Assembly (NCBI GenBank): GCA_002482765.1
Contig: DLGP01000095.1
Span: 201 to 61,844, forward strand
DNA: 61,644 bases
Reading direction: 5' to 3'
Source: Alphaproteobacteria bacterium UBA7691
GTDB lineage: Bacteria > Pseudomonadota > Alphaproteobacteria > Ferrovibrionales > Ferrovibrionaceae
Shown here: positions 42,182 to 50,661 of the stretch, in pieces
Numbering within the stretch: position 1 is the first letter of the stretch
How the letters are laid out: every line of letters starts with the position of its first letter
Translations under genes and position numbers: made by a program
The notes under the pieces: model-generated
What the model saw: only the letters and a program-made list of their open reading frames with translations
Databases searched by the model: none
What the model was told of the DNA's origin: nothing

Positions 42182-44086
42182 ATGAAGCATAGCTATGATG
42201 TGATCGTGATCGGTGGCGGCCATGCCGGCTGCGAAGCGGCGGCGGCCGCGGCGCGGCTTGGCGCCCGCACCCTGCTGTTGACCCACAAACTAGAAACCAT
42301 CGGCGAGATGTCGTGCAACCCGGCCATCGGCGGCTTGGCCAAGGGCCATCTGGTGCGCGAGATCGACGCGCTGGATGGCGTGATGGCGCGGGCAGCGGAT
42401 CGAGCCGGCATCCAGTTCCGCATGCTCAACCGCTCCAAAGGCCCGGCGGTGCGTGGCCCGCGCAGCCAGGCCGACCGCAAACTCTATCGCCAGGCGATGC
42501 AGGCCATTCTGGCCGAGCAGCCCAATCTGGATTGCCGCGCCGGGGCGGTGGAAGACCTTTGTATCGAAGACGGCCAACTCAAGGGCGTTTTCACGGGAAA
42601 GGGTGACTTCATCGCCGCGCCCCGGGTGATCCTGACCACCGGCACCTTTCTCTCCGGCCTGATCCATATCGGCGAGGAGAAGATTCCGGCCGGGCGGGTA
42701 GGGGAGGCGCCGGCTCTGGGCCTGTCAAAAACCTTGGCGCGGCTGGGTTTTCCGCTCGGCCGGCTGAAAACCGGCACGCCGCCGCGCCTGGATGGCCGCA
42801 GTATTGACTGGTCCGGCCTGGAAATGCAGGCCGCCGACGATCCGCCGATCCCGTTCAGCTTCCTGACCGACCGGATCACCGTGCCGCAGATCGAATGCGG
42901 CATCACTTATACGTCCGAGGCCGGCCACGCGCTGATCCGCGCCAATCTGCACCGGGCGCCAATGTATTCCGGCCAGATCGAAGGCACCGGGCCGCGTTAT
43001 TGCCCCTCGATCGAGGACAAGGTGGTGCGGTTTCACGAGAAACAGCGGCACCAGATATTCCTGGAACCGGAAGGGCTGGACGACCCGACGATCTATCCGA
43101 ACGGCATTTCCACCTCGCTGCCGCGCGATGTGCAGCTTGATCTGCTGAAAACCATCCCCGGCCTGGAACGGGCGGTGATGCTGCGGCCGGGCTATGCCAT
43201 TGAATATGATTTCGTTGATCCACGTGAATTGCTGCCCAGCCTGGAAACCAAGCGCCAGAAGGGGCTGTATTTCGCCGGCCAGATCAATGGCACCACCGGC
43301 TATGAGGAAGCGGCGGCCCAGGGGCTAATTGCCGGGCTGAATGCGGCCCTGGCGGCAGGCCAAGCCGGCAGTAATGCCGGCGACAAAGGTAGTGGCGCCG
43401 CGGAACCCTTCATCCTTGATCGCGCCGATGCCTATATCGGCGTGCTGATCGACGATCTGGTGACATTGGGCACCCGCGAACCCTATCGCATGTTCACCAG
43501 CCGGGCGGAATATCGCCTCAGCCTGCGCGCCGATAATGCCGATCAGCGCCTGACCCCGCTGGGTCTGGCCATCGGCTGTATCGCCAGCCCGCGCCGGCAG
43601 GTTTTCACCGCCAAGGCCGCAGCCCTGGCCGAAGCCCGCCGCCTGGCGCATGGCCTGAGCAAAAGCCCGGCTGCCCTGGCGCGCGACGGCATCGCGGTGA
43701 ACCAGGATGGTCAGCCGCGTTCGGTGATGAACCTGCTGGGTTATCCCGGCATCGACATGCCGCGTCTGGCGTTGATCTGGCCCGAATTGGGCAATCTGGC
43801 GCCGGCGATTGTGGAGCAGATCGAGATTGATGCCCGCTATGCCGGCTATATGGAGCGCCAGGAGGCCGATATCCTGGCTTTCCGCAAGGATGAAAGCCTG
43901 GCCCTGCCGGAAAACCTGGATTACGACGCCATTGGCGGCTTGTCTGCCGAGGTGCGGCTGAAGCTGAAACAGGCCCGGCCGGCCACGTTGGGCCAGGCCG
44001 GGCGGATTTCCGGCGTTACCCCGGCGGCGCTGATTGCCCTGCTGGGCCATGTAAAGCGCCGGGCGCGGCGCCCGAATGCGGCCTAA
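42182..44086 (+). CDS. mnmG: tRNA uridine-5-carboxymethylaminomethyl modification enzyme MnmG
   Basis: 634 residues. The FAD-binding G-G-G-H-A-G-C-E-A-A lies at residues 11-20, followed by the family's C-N-P-A-I-G-G, and the middle has the G-Q-I-N-G-T-T-G-Y-E-E-A-A motif near 365. With MnmE it makes the 5-carboxymethylaminomethyl group on wobble uridines. It follows the parS cluster and is the first gene of the mnmG-rsmG-parAB run. A degenerate parS-like site lies inside at 43029-43044. Confidence 0.97.
   Translation: MKHSYDVIVIGGGHAGCEAAAAAARLGARTLLLTHKLETIGEMSCNPAIGGLAKGHLVREIDALDGVMARAADRAGIQFRMLNRSKGPAVRGPRSQADRKLYRQAMQAILAEQPNLDCRAGAVEDLCIEDGQLKGVFTGKGDFIAAPRVILTTGTFLSGLIHIGEEKIPAGRVGEAPALGLSKTLARLGFPLGRLKTGTPPRLDGRSIDWSGLEMQAADDPPIPFSFLTDRITVPQIECGITYTSEAGHALIRANLHRAPMYSGQIEGTGPRYCPSIEDKVVRFHEKQRHQIFLEPEGLDDPTIYPNGISTSLPRDVQLDLLKTIPGLERAVMLRPGYAIEYDFVDPRELLPSLETKRQKGLYFAGQINGTTGYEEAAAQGLIAGLNAALAAGQAGSNAGDKGSGAAEPFILDRADAYIGVLIDDLVTLGTREPYRMFTSRAEYRLSLRADNADQRLTPLGLAIGCIASPRRQVFTAKAAALAEARRLAHGLSKSPAALARDGIAVNQDGQPRSVMNLLGYPGIDMPRLALIWPELGNLAPAIVEQIEIDARYAGYMERQEADILAFRKDESLALPENLDYDAIGGLSAEVRLKLKQARPATLGQAGRISGVTPAALIALLGHVKRRARRPNAA
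43029..43044. other. Degenerate parS-like site within mnmG
   Basis: Matches parS at 14 of 16 positions (first base and one central base differ). It may be a weak ParB site or chance, since it lies in coding sequence. Confidence 0.4.
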
Positions 44087-44149
44087 ACTGCTGTTTCATG
44101 TGCCAGGGCAAAAACCCAGTAGCGGCATCGGCTTGCCGGGCCAAACCGG

Positions 44150-44165
44150 CGTTTCACGTGAAACA
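44150..44165. other. parS site 4
   Basis: CGTTTCACGTGAAACA, 15 of 16 matches to parS, in the gap between mnmG and rsmG. It is a probable ParB binding site. Confidence 0.88.
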
Positions 44166-44212
44166 GCAGCCGGGGGTGACGATGGCGCAGGCAGCAGTAA
44201 CCAGGCGGCAGC

Positions 44213-44845
44213 ATGACCCCCAATGAATTCCAGCAGGCCACCGGCTGCGATGCTGCCGCGCTGACGCGGCTGCAAATCTATGCCGCCCAATTGGTGAAAT
44301 GGCAGAAGGCGATCAATCTGGTGGCGCCCAACACTCTGCCGGATTTGTGGCGCCGGCATTTCCTCGATAGCGCGCAGCTTTTGCCGCTGGCCGAAGCAGT
44401 GGCCGGCCAGCCCGGCATCTGGCTCGATCTTGGCGCGGGCGGCGGCTTTCCCGGCCTGGTGCTGGCGGCGCTGCTGCCGGAGCGGGCTTTTGTGCTGGTG
44501 GAAAGTGATACCCGCAAGGCAGTGTTCCTGCGCGAGACGGCGCGGGCGATGGATGTGCCGGTAACGGTGCTGAGCCAGCGTATCGAGGCGGTTTCACGCG
44601 AAACCCTGTTGCCGCGCGTGGCGGTGATCTCGGCCCGCGCTTTGGCGCCGCTGGCTGACTTGCTGGCCTGGTCGGCGCGTTTCGCCGATGCCGATACATT
44701 GCTGCTGTTTCCCAAGGGCCGCCAGGCAGAGGATGAATTGACGCTTGCCGGCAAATCCTGGACAATGCAGCGGCTCGACAGCCTGCCGAGCCAGACCGAC
44801 CAGGCGGCGCGCATCATCCGGATCATAGGCCTCGAAGCAAAATGA
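44213..44845 (+). CDS. rsmG: 16S rRNA (guanine527-N7)-methyltransferase RsmG
   Basis: 210 residues. The core L-D-L-G-A-G-G-G-F-P-G-L-V near residue 75 is the SAM loop of RsmG (GidB), and K-W-Q-K-A-I-N-L-V near 28 is diagnostic. It methylates G527 in the 530 loop of 16S rRNA. It overlaps parA by four bases, the usual order. A degenerate parS-like palindrome lies at 44590-44605. Confidence 0.95.
   Translation: MTPNEFQQATGCDAAALTRLQIYAAQLVKWQKAINLVAPNTLPDLWRRHFLDSAQLLPLAEAVAGQPGIWLDLGAGGGFPGLVLAALLPERAFVLVESDTRKAVFLRETARAMDVPVTVLSQRIEAVSRETLLPRVAVISARALAPLADLLAWSARFADADTLLLFPKGRQAEDELTLAGKSWTMQRLDSLPSQTDQAARIIRIIGLEAK
44590..44605. other. Degenerate parS-like site within rsmG
   Basis: GGTTTCACGCGAAACC keeps the palindromic arms but differs from parS at three positions. 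Weak candidate only. Confidence 0.35.
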
Positions 44846-45690
44846 GCACGGAACAAGAACACACCCCCGAAATCCTATCCAGCGCCACAGCTATACGGCG
44901 CCAGCCGCGTATTCTTGCGGTGGCCAATCAGAAGGGCGGTGTGGGCAAGACCACCACGGCGATCAATCTGGCCACGGCTCTGGCGGCGGTGGGCGAACGT
45001 GTGCTGCTGGTGGATAGCGATCCGCAGGGCAACGCTTCCACCGGCCTGGGCATCGGCCATGATGATCGTGGCGCCGGCACCTATCAGCTGCTGATGGGCG
45101 AGGCGACCTTGCAGGAGACCATCCACCGCACCAGCGTGCCGAACCTGTTCCTGGTGCCGGCCACGGTGGACCTTTCGGGCGCCGAACTGGAACTGATCGA
45201 CATGGAGCGGCGCCAGCATCGCCTGGCCGATGCCTTTGATGCTGCGCATGATGCGCTGGATTTTGATCATATCCTGATTGATTGCCCGCCTTCGCTGACC
45301 CTGCTGACGGTGAATGCCATGGCGGCGGCCGATGCCGTGCTGGTGCCGCTGCAATGCGAATTCTTTGCGCTCGAAGGATTGAGCCAGCTGCTGCGCACCG
45401 TCGAGCGCGTGCGCGGCTCGCTCAATCCGGCGCTGGAAGTGCAGGGCGTGGTGCTGACCATGTTCGACAAGCGCAACAATCTCTCCGAACAGGTCGCCGC
45501 CGATGTGCGCGGTTTCCTCGGCGACAAGGTGTATGACACCATGATCCCGCGCAATGTGCGCATGTCGGAAGCGCCCAGCTTCGGCGTGCCGGCGCTGATC
45601 TATGATTTCCGCTGCCCAGGCAGCACCGCCTATATGAGCCTGGCGCGCGAAGTGATCCGCCGCGAACAGGCTTTGCGCGACGCGGCGTGA
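44842..45690 (+). CDS. parA: Chromosome-partitioning ATPase ParA
   Basis: 282 residues. A deviant Walker A motif K-G-G-V-G-K-T-T is near residues 32-39, followed by V-D-S-D-P-Q-G-N-A-S and I-D-C-P-P-S-L. ParA binds DNA non-specifically as an ATP dimer and is released by ParB, moving the parS-bound origin. In this window parB does not follow directly; a nucleotidyltransferase gene and a HEPN remnant lie between, all in one tight run. Confidence 0.96.
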   Translation: MSTEQEHTPEILSSATAIRRQPRILAVANQKGGVGKTTTAINLATALAAVGERVLLVDSDPQGNASTGLGIGHDDRGAGTYQLLMGEATLQETIHRTSVPNLFLVPATVDLSGAELELIDMERRQHRLADAFDAAHDALDFDHILIDCPPSLTLLTVNAMAAADAVLVPLQCEFFALEGLSQLLRTVERVRGSLNPALEVQGVVLTMFDKRNNLSEQVAADVRGFLGDKVYDTMIPRNVRMSEAPSFGVPALIYDFRCPGSTAYMSLAREVIRREQALRDAA

Positions 45691-45696
45691 ACTGCC

Positions 45697-46089
45697 ATGC
45701 CTCAGCTCGATTCGGCTTTTCCCTGGGATCGGCGGCTGCCGCCGCTGGGCCAGTACAACAGGGCCAAGCCATGGAGTGAAGCACAATATCTGGCCGCATT
45801 GCGCGTCGCCCTGGTCGAACTTTTTGGCGCCCGGCTTGCCAAGGTAACCCTGTTCGGCTCACGCGCCCGTGGCGATGCCCAGCCGGAGTCAGATTACGAT
45901 GTTGCCGTGTTCCTGCATGAACGCGCCGCGCTGGACGACCCGGCCTTTCTGCTTGCCGATCTGAGCACATCCCTGTTGTTCCGCAGTGGCGGCCGGGTGG
46001 CGCAATTCGTGGTTTTCGACGCCGCCGAACAGGACCAGCGCAGTACCATGCTGCTGGAAAATATCCGCCGCGAAGGGCGCGTATTGTGA
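45697..46089 (+). CDS. MNT-type nucleotidyltransferase (MntA-like antitoxin)
   Basis: 130 residues. The minimal nucleotidyltransferase motif F-G-S-R-A-R-G-D-A-Q-P-E-S-D-Y-D near residues 52-67 has the conserved Gly-Ser and two Asp metal ligands. MNT proteins pair with HEPN toxins; several AMPylate the HEPN partner and so silence it. The gene starts 6 bases after parA and overlaps the HEPN remnant by four bases. The catalytic residues are intact although the partner is reduced to 47 residues. Confidence 0.87.
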   Translation: MPQLDSAFPWDRRLPPLGQYNRAKPWSEAQYLAALRVALVELFGARLAKVTLFGSRARGDAQPESDYDVAVFLHERAALDDPAFLLADLSTSLLFRSGGRVAQFVVFDAAEQDQRSTMLLENIRREGRVL

Positions 46090-46229
46090 AACCGGAAGCG
46101 GCGCATCTACTGACGCTGGCGGCGCGCTCACTGGCCGAAGCTGAATTGCTGTTCCGCGAAACCTGCGCGCTATTCGAGGCTGATGCTGATGCCTTGATCG
46201 CTGCTGCTGAAAGCGAGTCTCAATCATGA
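46086..46229 (+). pseudogene. HEPN-domain toxin remnant (HepT-like)
   Basis: A 47-residue frame from GTG 46086, overlapping the MNT stop (GTGA) and ending in a TGA that overlaps the parB ATG (46226). It begins M-K-P-E-A-A-H-L-L-T-L-A-A-R-S-L-A-E-A-E, which resembles the first helix of HEPN proteins that follow MNT genes. The rest of the roughly 130-residue domain, including the R-x4-6-H RNase motif, is missing, so an internal or 3' deletion seems likely. The four-base overlaps at both ends may keep parB translation coupled. Confidence 0.65.
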
Positions 46230-47179
46230 TCGACGATCCGAAGAAGCGGCTGGGCGAGATGCCGGCCAAGCGTGGCCTGGGCCGTGGCCTGGCGGCGCTG
46301 ATGGGTGATGGCGGCGGCGCGGCGGCGGGCGAGGCGGGGTCACGCGGCGGCCTGCGCGAATTGCCGATTGAGCAGCTGATGCCGAACCCGTATCAGCCGC
46401 GCAAGACTTTTGACGCCACGGCGATTGCCGCGCTGGCCGCCTCGATCAAGGAACGCGGCGTGTTGCAGCCCCTGGTGGTGCGGCGTTCGCTGGCCAAAGC
46501 CGGCATGTATGAGATCATTGCCGGCGAGCGGCGCTGGCGCGCCTCGCAGATGGCGCAGCTGCATCATCTGCCGGCGGTGGTGAAGGAGATCGACGACCGC
46601 CAGGCGCTTGAAATCGGCATCATCGAGAATGTGCAGCGAGAAGACCTCAACCCGCTGGAAGAGGCCCAGGCTTATCGCCGACTGACCGATGAATTTGCCT
46701 ACACGCCGGAAAGCATCGCCGAGGCCATCGGCAAAAGCCGCAGCCATGTCGCCAATACCCTGCGGCTGTTGCAACTGCCCGAAAGCGTGGTGCAGTTGCT
46801 GATCGACGGCACATTGACCGCCGGCCAGGCGCGGCCGCTGATCGGCCATCCGCAGGCCGCCGATCTGGCGCGCCAGATCGCCGAGGGCAAACTCACCGCG
46901 CGCCAGGCGGAAAACATGGCCAAGGTCAGCAAGGCGCTGCAAGGCGGCGACACCGCCGGCAAGGCGCCGAAACCGGGCGATAATTCCAATCCCGCTGCCG
47001 CTGCGGTGCCGAAGAAAAAGGACGCCGATACCCTGGCCTTCGAGCGCAGCCTGAGCCAGGCGCTGGGCCTGGTGGTGGAGGTGGAGGTGGGCGAAGATGG
47101 TGAAAGCGGCCGCCTGATCCTGAATTACCGCCGCCTCGAACAGCTCGACGATCTGGCGAAAAAACTCAGCCGTAGATAA
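46226..47179 (+). CDS. parB: Chromosome-partitioning protein ParB
   Basis: 317 residues. The start K-R-G-L-G-R-G-L-A-A-L, the CTP-binding G-E-R-R-W-R-A-S box near residue 94 and the HTH G-K-S-R-S-H-V-A-N-T-L-R near 168 are standard; a basic C-terminal dimerisation domain follows. It binds and spreads from the parS sites 2-4 kb upstream. Its start codon overlaps the stop of the HEPN remnant. Confidence 0.96.
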   Translation: MIDDPKKRLGEMPAKRGLGRGLAALMGDGGGAAAGEAGSRGGLRELPIEQLMPNPYQPRKTFDATAIAALAASIKERGVLQPLVVRRSLAKAGMYEIIAGERRWRASQMAQLHHLPAVVKEIDDRQALEIGIIENVQREDLNPLEEAQAYRRLTDEFAYTPESIAEAIGKSRSHVANTLRLLQLPESVVQLLIDGTLTAGQARPLIGHPQAADLARQIAEGKLTARQAENMAKVSKALQGGDTAGKAPKPGDNSNPAAAAVPKKKDADTLAFERSLSQALGLVVEVEVGEDGESGRLILNYRRLEQLDDLAKKLSRR

Positions 47180-47194
47180 TGGCGGGCGCAGATA

Positions 47195-47854
47195 ATGGCG
47201 TATCGGCCGGATATTGAGGTTGATGCCGAAAGCGGCAAGATCAAGCTGTACGATTCCGCTGCCAAACTCGAAAAGGAATTCTGGGGCTGGTTTCTGCTCG
47301 CAACTGCGGTGCCATTTCTGCTTTTTCTGTTCGCCGATGGGCTCGCCTCGGTGGAGACCAGAAAGGCTAAAGGCTTATGGCCGTTTCCGCTGGCGCCCTA
47401 TCTGGCCGGGCTATTCTTTATATTCGTTTCGATCTACCGCGGCTTTCGCGTGCACAAGCGTATGTTGCATCTTGGACCGGCGTTGGTTTTGTCCCGCGAG
47501 GGCCTGATGGATCACTGGCTCGGTATCGGCACCATTCCCTGGACCTATATCCGCGCCCGGCGCGGCAAGTCGAACTGGTTCTTGCGCCCGGCGGTGCGGC
47601 TGGAGCGCGACCGGCTCGACGACTGGCTCGGCACCATGGCAGACAAACAATGGATGCCAAAAAGCGGCTGGTTGTCTCGCGCCGAATCCTGGCAGCGCCG
47701 CGTCGGCCTGTCGCAAACCGGCGGCACATCACTGGCTCTGGATGTGGATGACATCCTGTGGCTCATTAGCCGGCATATGCCGGTGGAGGGTCTGCCGGAA
47801 GGCTACCAGCCAAAACACCCGGCTCTGATTGGCCTCAATACACGGTCGCGATGA
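47195..47854 (+). CDS. Two-helix membrane protein of unknown function
   Basis: 219 residues. After a polar start (about 1-28), two hydrophobic segments at about 29-47 and 67-83 form a hairpin in the membrane, and the C-terminal part looks like a PH-like soluble domain (STM3941-like layout). An 11-base direct repeat, AGATAATGGCG, occurs at the end of parB and at this start. It lies 15 bases after parB and may share its transcript. Function unknown. Confidence 0.68.
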   Translation: MAYRPDIEVDAESGKIKLYDSAAKLEKEFWGWFLLATAVPFLLFLFADGLASVETRKAKGLWPFPLAPYLAGLFFIFVSIYRGFRVHKRMLHLGPALVLSREGLMDHWLGIGTIPWTYIRARRGKSNWFLRPAVRLERDRLDDWLGTMADKQWMPKSGWLSRAESWQRRVGLSQTGGTSLALDVDDILWLISRHMPVEGLPEGYQPKHPALIGLNTRSR

Positions 47855-47860
47855 ACGGCA

Positions 47861-48655
47861 TCAGGAGCCGGCCTGCGGAGTGAAGCCGATGGCGCGGTGG
47901 AATTCGGCATCAAGCCGGGCCGCCATATCGGGGCTGTGGTTATCCGCAATCATGGGCATCGGCTCGGCCAGCTCGGCCTGGATGAAGGCATCCAGTAGCG
48001 GCCAGCGCGGGCCACTGCCGAGTTCGACGGTGGTGGCCTTCAGCCGGCGCAAATCCTCCAGCGCCTCGGCCGCCGCGCCGGGCAGGGCGCAGCCGGCCAC
48101 CAGGCCGGCCAGATGCATCGGCAACGCGCTGCCCGGATTGCGCCGCAGGAAACGCAGATTGAGCAGCGGCCGCAGCACATAGAAATAGGTCTTGAGTTTT
48201 ACGGTGGCCTTGCCGTCGAAATGCCGCGCCGCCTGGCGTTCGGCAAGCTGGTGGTAATGATAACCAGCGGCGCGGCGCCAATTGGTGTGATCGCTCAGGC
48301 GCAGCAGGTTGGCGCGGGTGATGCCGTCGCAGTGATAGACAATCGGCGACGCCACCCATTCCAGCAAAGTGGGATTGCCGCGCGCCAGCAGTTTGAGCGC
48401 CTTGGCAATATCCCAGCCATTGATATCCAGCACTGGATCGACCGGCCGTTCCACCACATCGCGCAGCGGCACCAGGCGCAGGTAATCCGCCACCGGCCGG
48501 GCATAGACAAAGCGTACGTCATAATCGCTGTCGGGCGAGGGGAAACCCCAGGCCCGGCTGCCGGATTCAATGGCAAACAGGATGCGGATGCCATGCCGGT
48601 TTTCCAGCCCGGGCAGCACGGCCTCGATACGGCGGGGCATGTCAGCATCTGTCAT
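47861..48655 (-). CDS. Predicted nucleotidyltransferase (COG3541 / YcgL-like)
   Basis: 264 residues. The polymerase-beta-type motif E-S-G-S-R-A-W-G-F-P-S-P-D-S-D-Y-D near residue 30 has the Gly-Ser and both Asp ligands. The rest is a helical domain as in COG3541 proteins. This group is predicted to act on RNA or nucleotides; activity is unproven. It overlaps the HD gene upstream by four bases, and with rtcB it makes a three-gene operon that looks like an RNA-repair module. Confidence 0.83.
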   Translation of the reverse strand: MTDADMPRRIEAVLPGLENRHGIRILFAIESGSRAWGFPSPDSDYDVRFVYARPVADYLRLVPLRDVVERPVDPVLDINGWDIAKALKLLARGNPTLLEWVASPIVYHCDGITRANLLRLSDHTNWRRAAGYHYHQLAERQAARHFDGKATVKLKTYFYVLRPLLNLRFLRRNPGSALPMHLAGLVAGCALPGAAAEALEDLRRLKATTVELGSGPRWPLLDAFIQAELAEPMPMIADNHSPDMAARLDAEFHRAIGFTPQAGS

Positions 48656-49350
48656 TGTGTCATCGCCTTGGCGGTTGTGCGGATGGCGGCGATGCGGCGT
48701 TCACGGCATTGTGCCGGCGTGTTGCCGCCGCCTGCCGACGCAGCCACAACATACAGCCGGCGCAGCAGATCGGCTTGCGGATAGGGGCGTTGCTCCAGGC
48801 CAAGCCGGCCGCGTGCATCGGCCTGGCAGATCAGCAGCAGCTTTTCCAGCCGGGCTTGGTCCTGCCAGTCATGGCTTAATGCTGCCAGCAGATCGTGCAC
48901 GGTGGCCGGGCGCAATTCGGCCGCCTTGTGCACCAGCAGATGCCAGCGGCAGGCCGCCAGTGCCAGGTCGGTCCAGTCTGCCGGCAGGTTGAGCCGGGCG
49001 CCCAGGGCGTTGATCGGCACCAGGCCGCTTTCCTCATGCCCGAGATGGCGCGGCCATTCAGCCGGCGGGGTGAGGGCCTTGCCCAGATCATGCACCAAGG
49101 CGGCATAACGTAAGGCCGGGTCAAGGCTCAGGCCGCAGGCCTGGCGCAGCACCAGCAGGCTATGCCGGCCGGTATCGATCTCGGGATGATGCAGCGGGTT
49201 TTGCGGCACGCCGAATAACGCATCCAGTTCGGGCAACAAGTGGCCGAGGCGGTTTTCGGCGCGCAGTGTTTCCAGCAACCGCCAGGGTTCCGGCCCGGCC
49301 AGGGCCTGGCGAAAAACCAGGCCAAAATCCGCCTCGGTCAGCAGCATCAT
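48652..49350 (-). CDS. HD-domain protein resembling the HD part of CCA-adding enzymes
   Basis: 232 residues. The layout H-P-E-I-D-T-G-R-H-S-L near 56, A-L-V-H-D-L-G-K near 85 and H-E-E-S-G near 105 is that of the C-terminal HD domain of the multifunctional CCA tRNA nucleotidyltransferase (phosphohydrolase, 2',3'-cyclic phosphodiesterase). The nucleotidyltransferase domain itself is absent. Such an HD could open 2',3'-cyclic phosphates before ligation or resection. It starts one base after the rtcB stop and overlaps the next gene by four bases. Confidence 0.83.
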   Translation of the reverse strand: MMLLTEADFGLVFRQALAGPEPWRLLETLRAENRLGHLLPELDALFGVPQNPLHHPEIDTGRHSLLVLRQACGLSLDPALRYAALVHDLGKALTPPAEWPRHLGHEESGLVPINALGARLNLPADWTDLALAACRWHLLVHKAAELRPATVHDLLAALSHDWQDQARLEKLLLICQADARGRLGLEQRPYPQADLLRRLYVVAASAGGGNTPAQCRERRIAAIRTTAKAMTQ

Positions 49351-49351
49351 C

Positions 49352-50608
49352 CTATCCCTTCACACAAACCACCTGGCGCAGCACATGCACCACATCCACC
49401 AGGTCGGCCTGGGCGGCCATCACGGCGTCGATATCCTTGTAGGCCATCGGCGTCTCGTCGAGCACATCCATATCCTTGCGACATTCCACATGCCGGGTTG
49501 CCGCAATATGGTCGGCTAGCGAGAAGCGTTTGCGTGCCTCGTTCCGGCTCATGGCGCGGCCGGCGCCATGGCTGCACGAGCAGAAGCTATCGGCATTGCC
49601 CTTGCCGCGCACGATGAACGAACGCGCCCCCATCGAACCCGGGATGATGCCCAGTTCGCCCGCGCCAGCGCGCACCGCACCCTTGCGGGTTAGCCAGACA
49701 TCGCGGCCAAAATGATGCTCCTGCTGCACATAATTATGATGGCAGTTGATCGCCTCGGCCCCGGTTTGCAGGTCGGGAAAGTGCTGCACCAGGGCGGTGA
49801 TGACACGCTGCATCATCACCTGCCGGTTGGCGGCAGCAAAATCCTGCGCCCATTGCATGGCCTGCACATATTCATCAAACAACGCCGAACCCTGTGGCAG
49901 AAAAGCCAGGTCGGGATCGGGCAGGTCAACATGCCAGCGTTCCATCTCGCGCTTGGCCAGCGCGATGAAATGGCTGCCGATGCGGTTGCCGATGCCACGC
50001 GAGCCGGAATGCAGCATCACCCACAATTGGTCGGTCTCATCCAGGCAAAGCTCGATGAAATGATTGCCGCCGCCCAGCGTGCCAAGATGCGCCAGCGCGG
50101 CTGTGCCACGCAACACTGCATGCCGCTCGCACAGTCCGGCATGGCGCTCGGCCAAAGCAGCTTTTCCCGGTCCGGCCTCGGCCCAGGCGGCCAGGGATTC
50201 GGCCGGCGGCTCGCCATAGGCACCCCGGTCGCGCCGGGGGTCGCCATTATGGCTGCGGCCATGCGGCACCACGGCTTCGATAGTGCTGCGGATCGCTGCC
50301 AAAGAATCGGGCAGTCTGGTCGCAGGGATGCTGGTGCGCCGGGCGATCATGCCGCAGCCGATATCCACCCCCACAGCTGCCGGCACGATGGCGTTGCGAA
50401 ACGGGATCACGCTGCCCACCGTGGCGCCGATGCCCCAATGCACATCGGGCATCGCTGCCACATGGTGGTGCACAAAGGGCAGACGGCTGAGATTCAGCAA
50501 CTGGTCGCGTGCCGCCTGCTCCAGCGGCACGCCCTTCACCCAGGCCTTGACCGGCACCTTGTCGCCGCCAAGGAAAACCGGCCCGCCGGTTTTGTCTTGC
50601 TTGGTCAT
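49352..50608 (-). CDS. rtcB: RNA-splicing ligase RtcB
   Basis: 418 residues. Diagnostic motifs are D-V-G/I-G-C-G with the metal-binding Cys (here D-I-G-C-G-M near 83), L-G-G-G-N-H-F-I-E near 177, H-H-N-Y-V near 286 and the guanylylated-His region S-H-G-A-G-R near 348. RtcB joins RNA 2',3'-cyclic phosphate or 3'-phosphate ends to 5'-OH ends with GTP and Mn2+, healing cleaved tRNA or rRNA. It heads the operon with the HD and nucleotidyltransferase genes. The start is preceded by a terminator in its leader. Confidence 0.95.
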   Translation of the reverse strand: MTKQDKTGGPVFLGGDKVPVKAWVKGVPLEQAARDQLLNLSRLPFVHHHVAAMPDVHWGIGATVGSVIPFRNAIVPAAVGVDIGCGMIARRTSIPATRLPDSLAAIRSTIEAVVPHGRSHNGDPRRDRGAYGEPPAESLAAWAEAGPGKAALAERHAGLCERHAVLRGTAALAHLGTLGGGNHFIELCLDETDQLWVMLHSGSRGIGNRIGSHFIALAKREMERWHVDLPDPDLAFLPQGSALFDEYVQAMQWAQDFAAANRQVMMQRVITALVQHFPDLQTGAEAINCHHNYVQQEHHFGRDVWLTRKGAVRAGAGELGIIPGSMGARSFIVRGKGNADSFCSCSHGAGRAMSRNEARKRFSLADHIAATRHVECRKDMDVLDETPMAYKDIDAVMAAQADLVDVVHVLRQVVCVKG

Positions 50609-50622
50609 GATTTTTTAAATCC

Positions 50623-50661
50623 CAAAAAACAAAAAAACCCCTGTCGCATCGCGGCAGGGGT
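50623..50661 (-). terminator. Rho-independent terminator in the rtcB leader
   Basis: On the minus strand ACCCCTGCCGC (from 50661) pairs with GCGACAGGGGT (to 50637) around GAT, followed by seven T residues and then six more. The signal lies 15-29 bases before the rtcB start, too close for a promoter between them. Transcription of rtcB must therefore pass through it, which suggests attenuation. A possible competing pairing uses the plus-strand CCCTGCC at 50719-50725. Confidence 0.82.
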
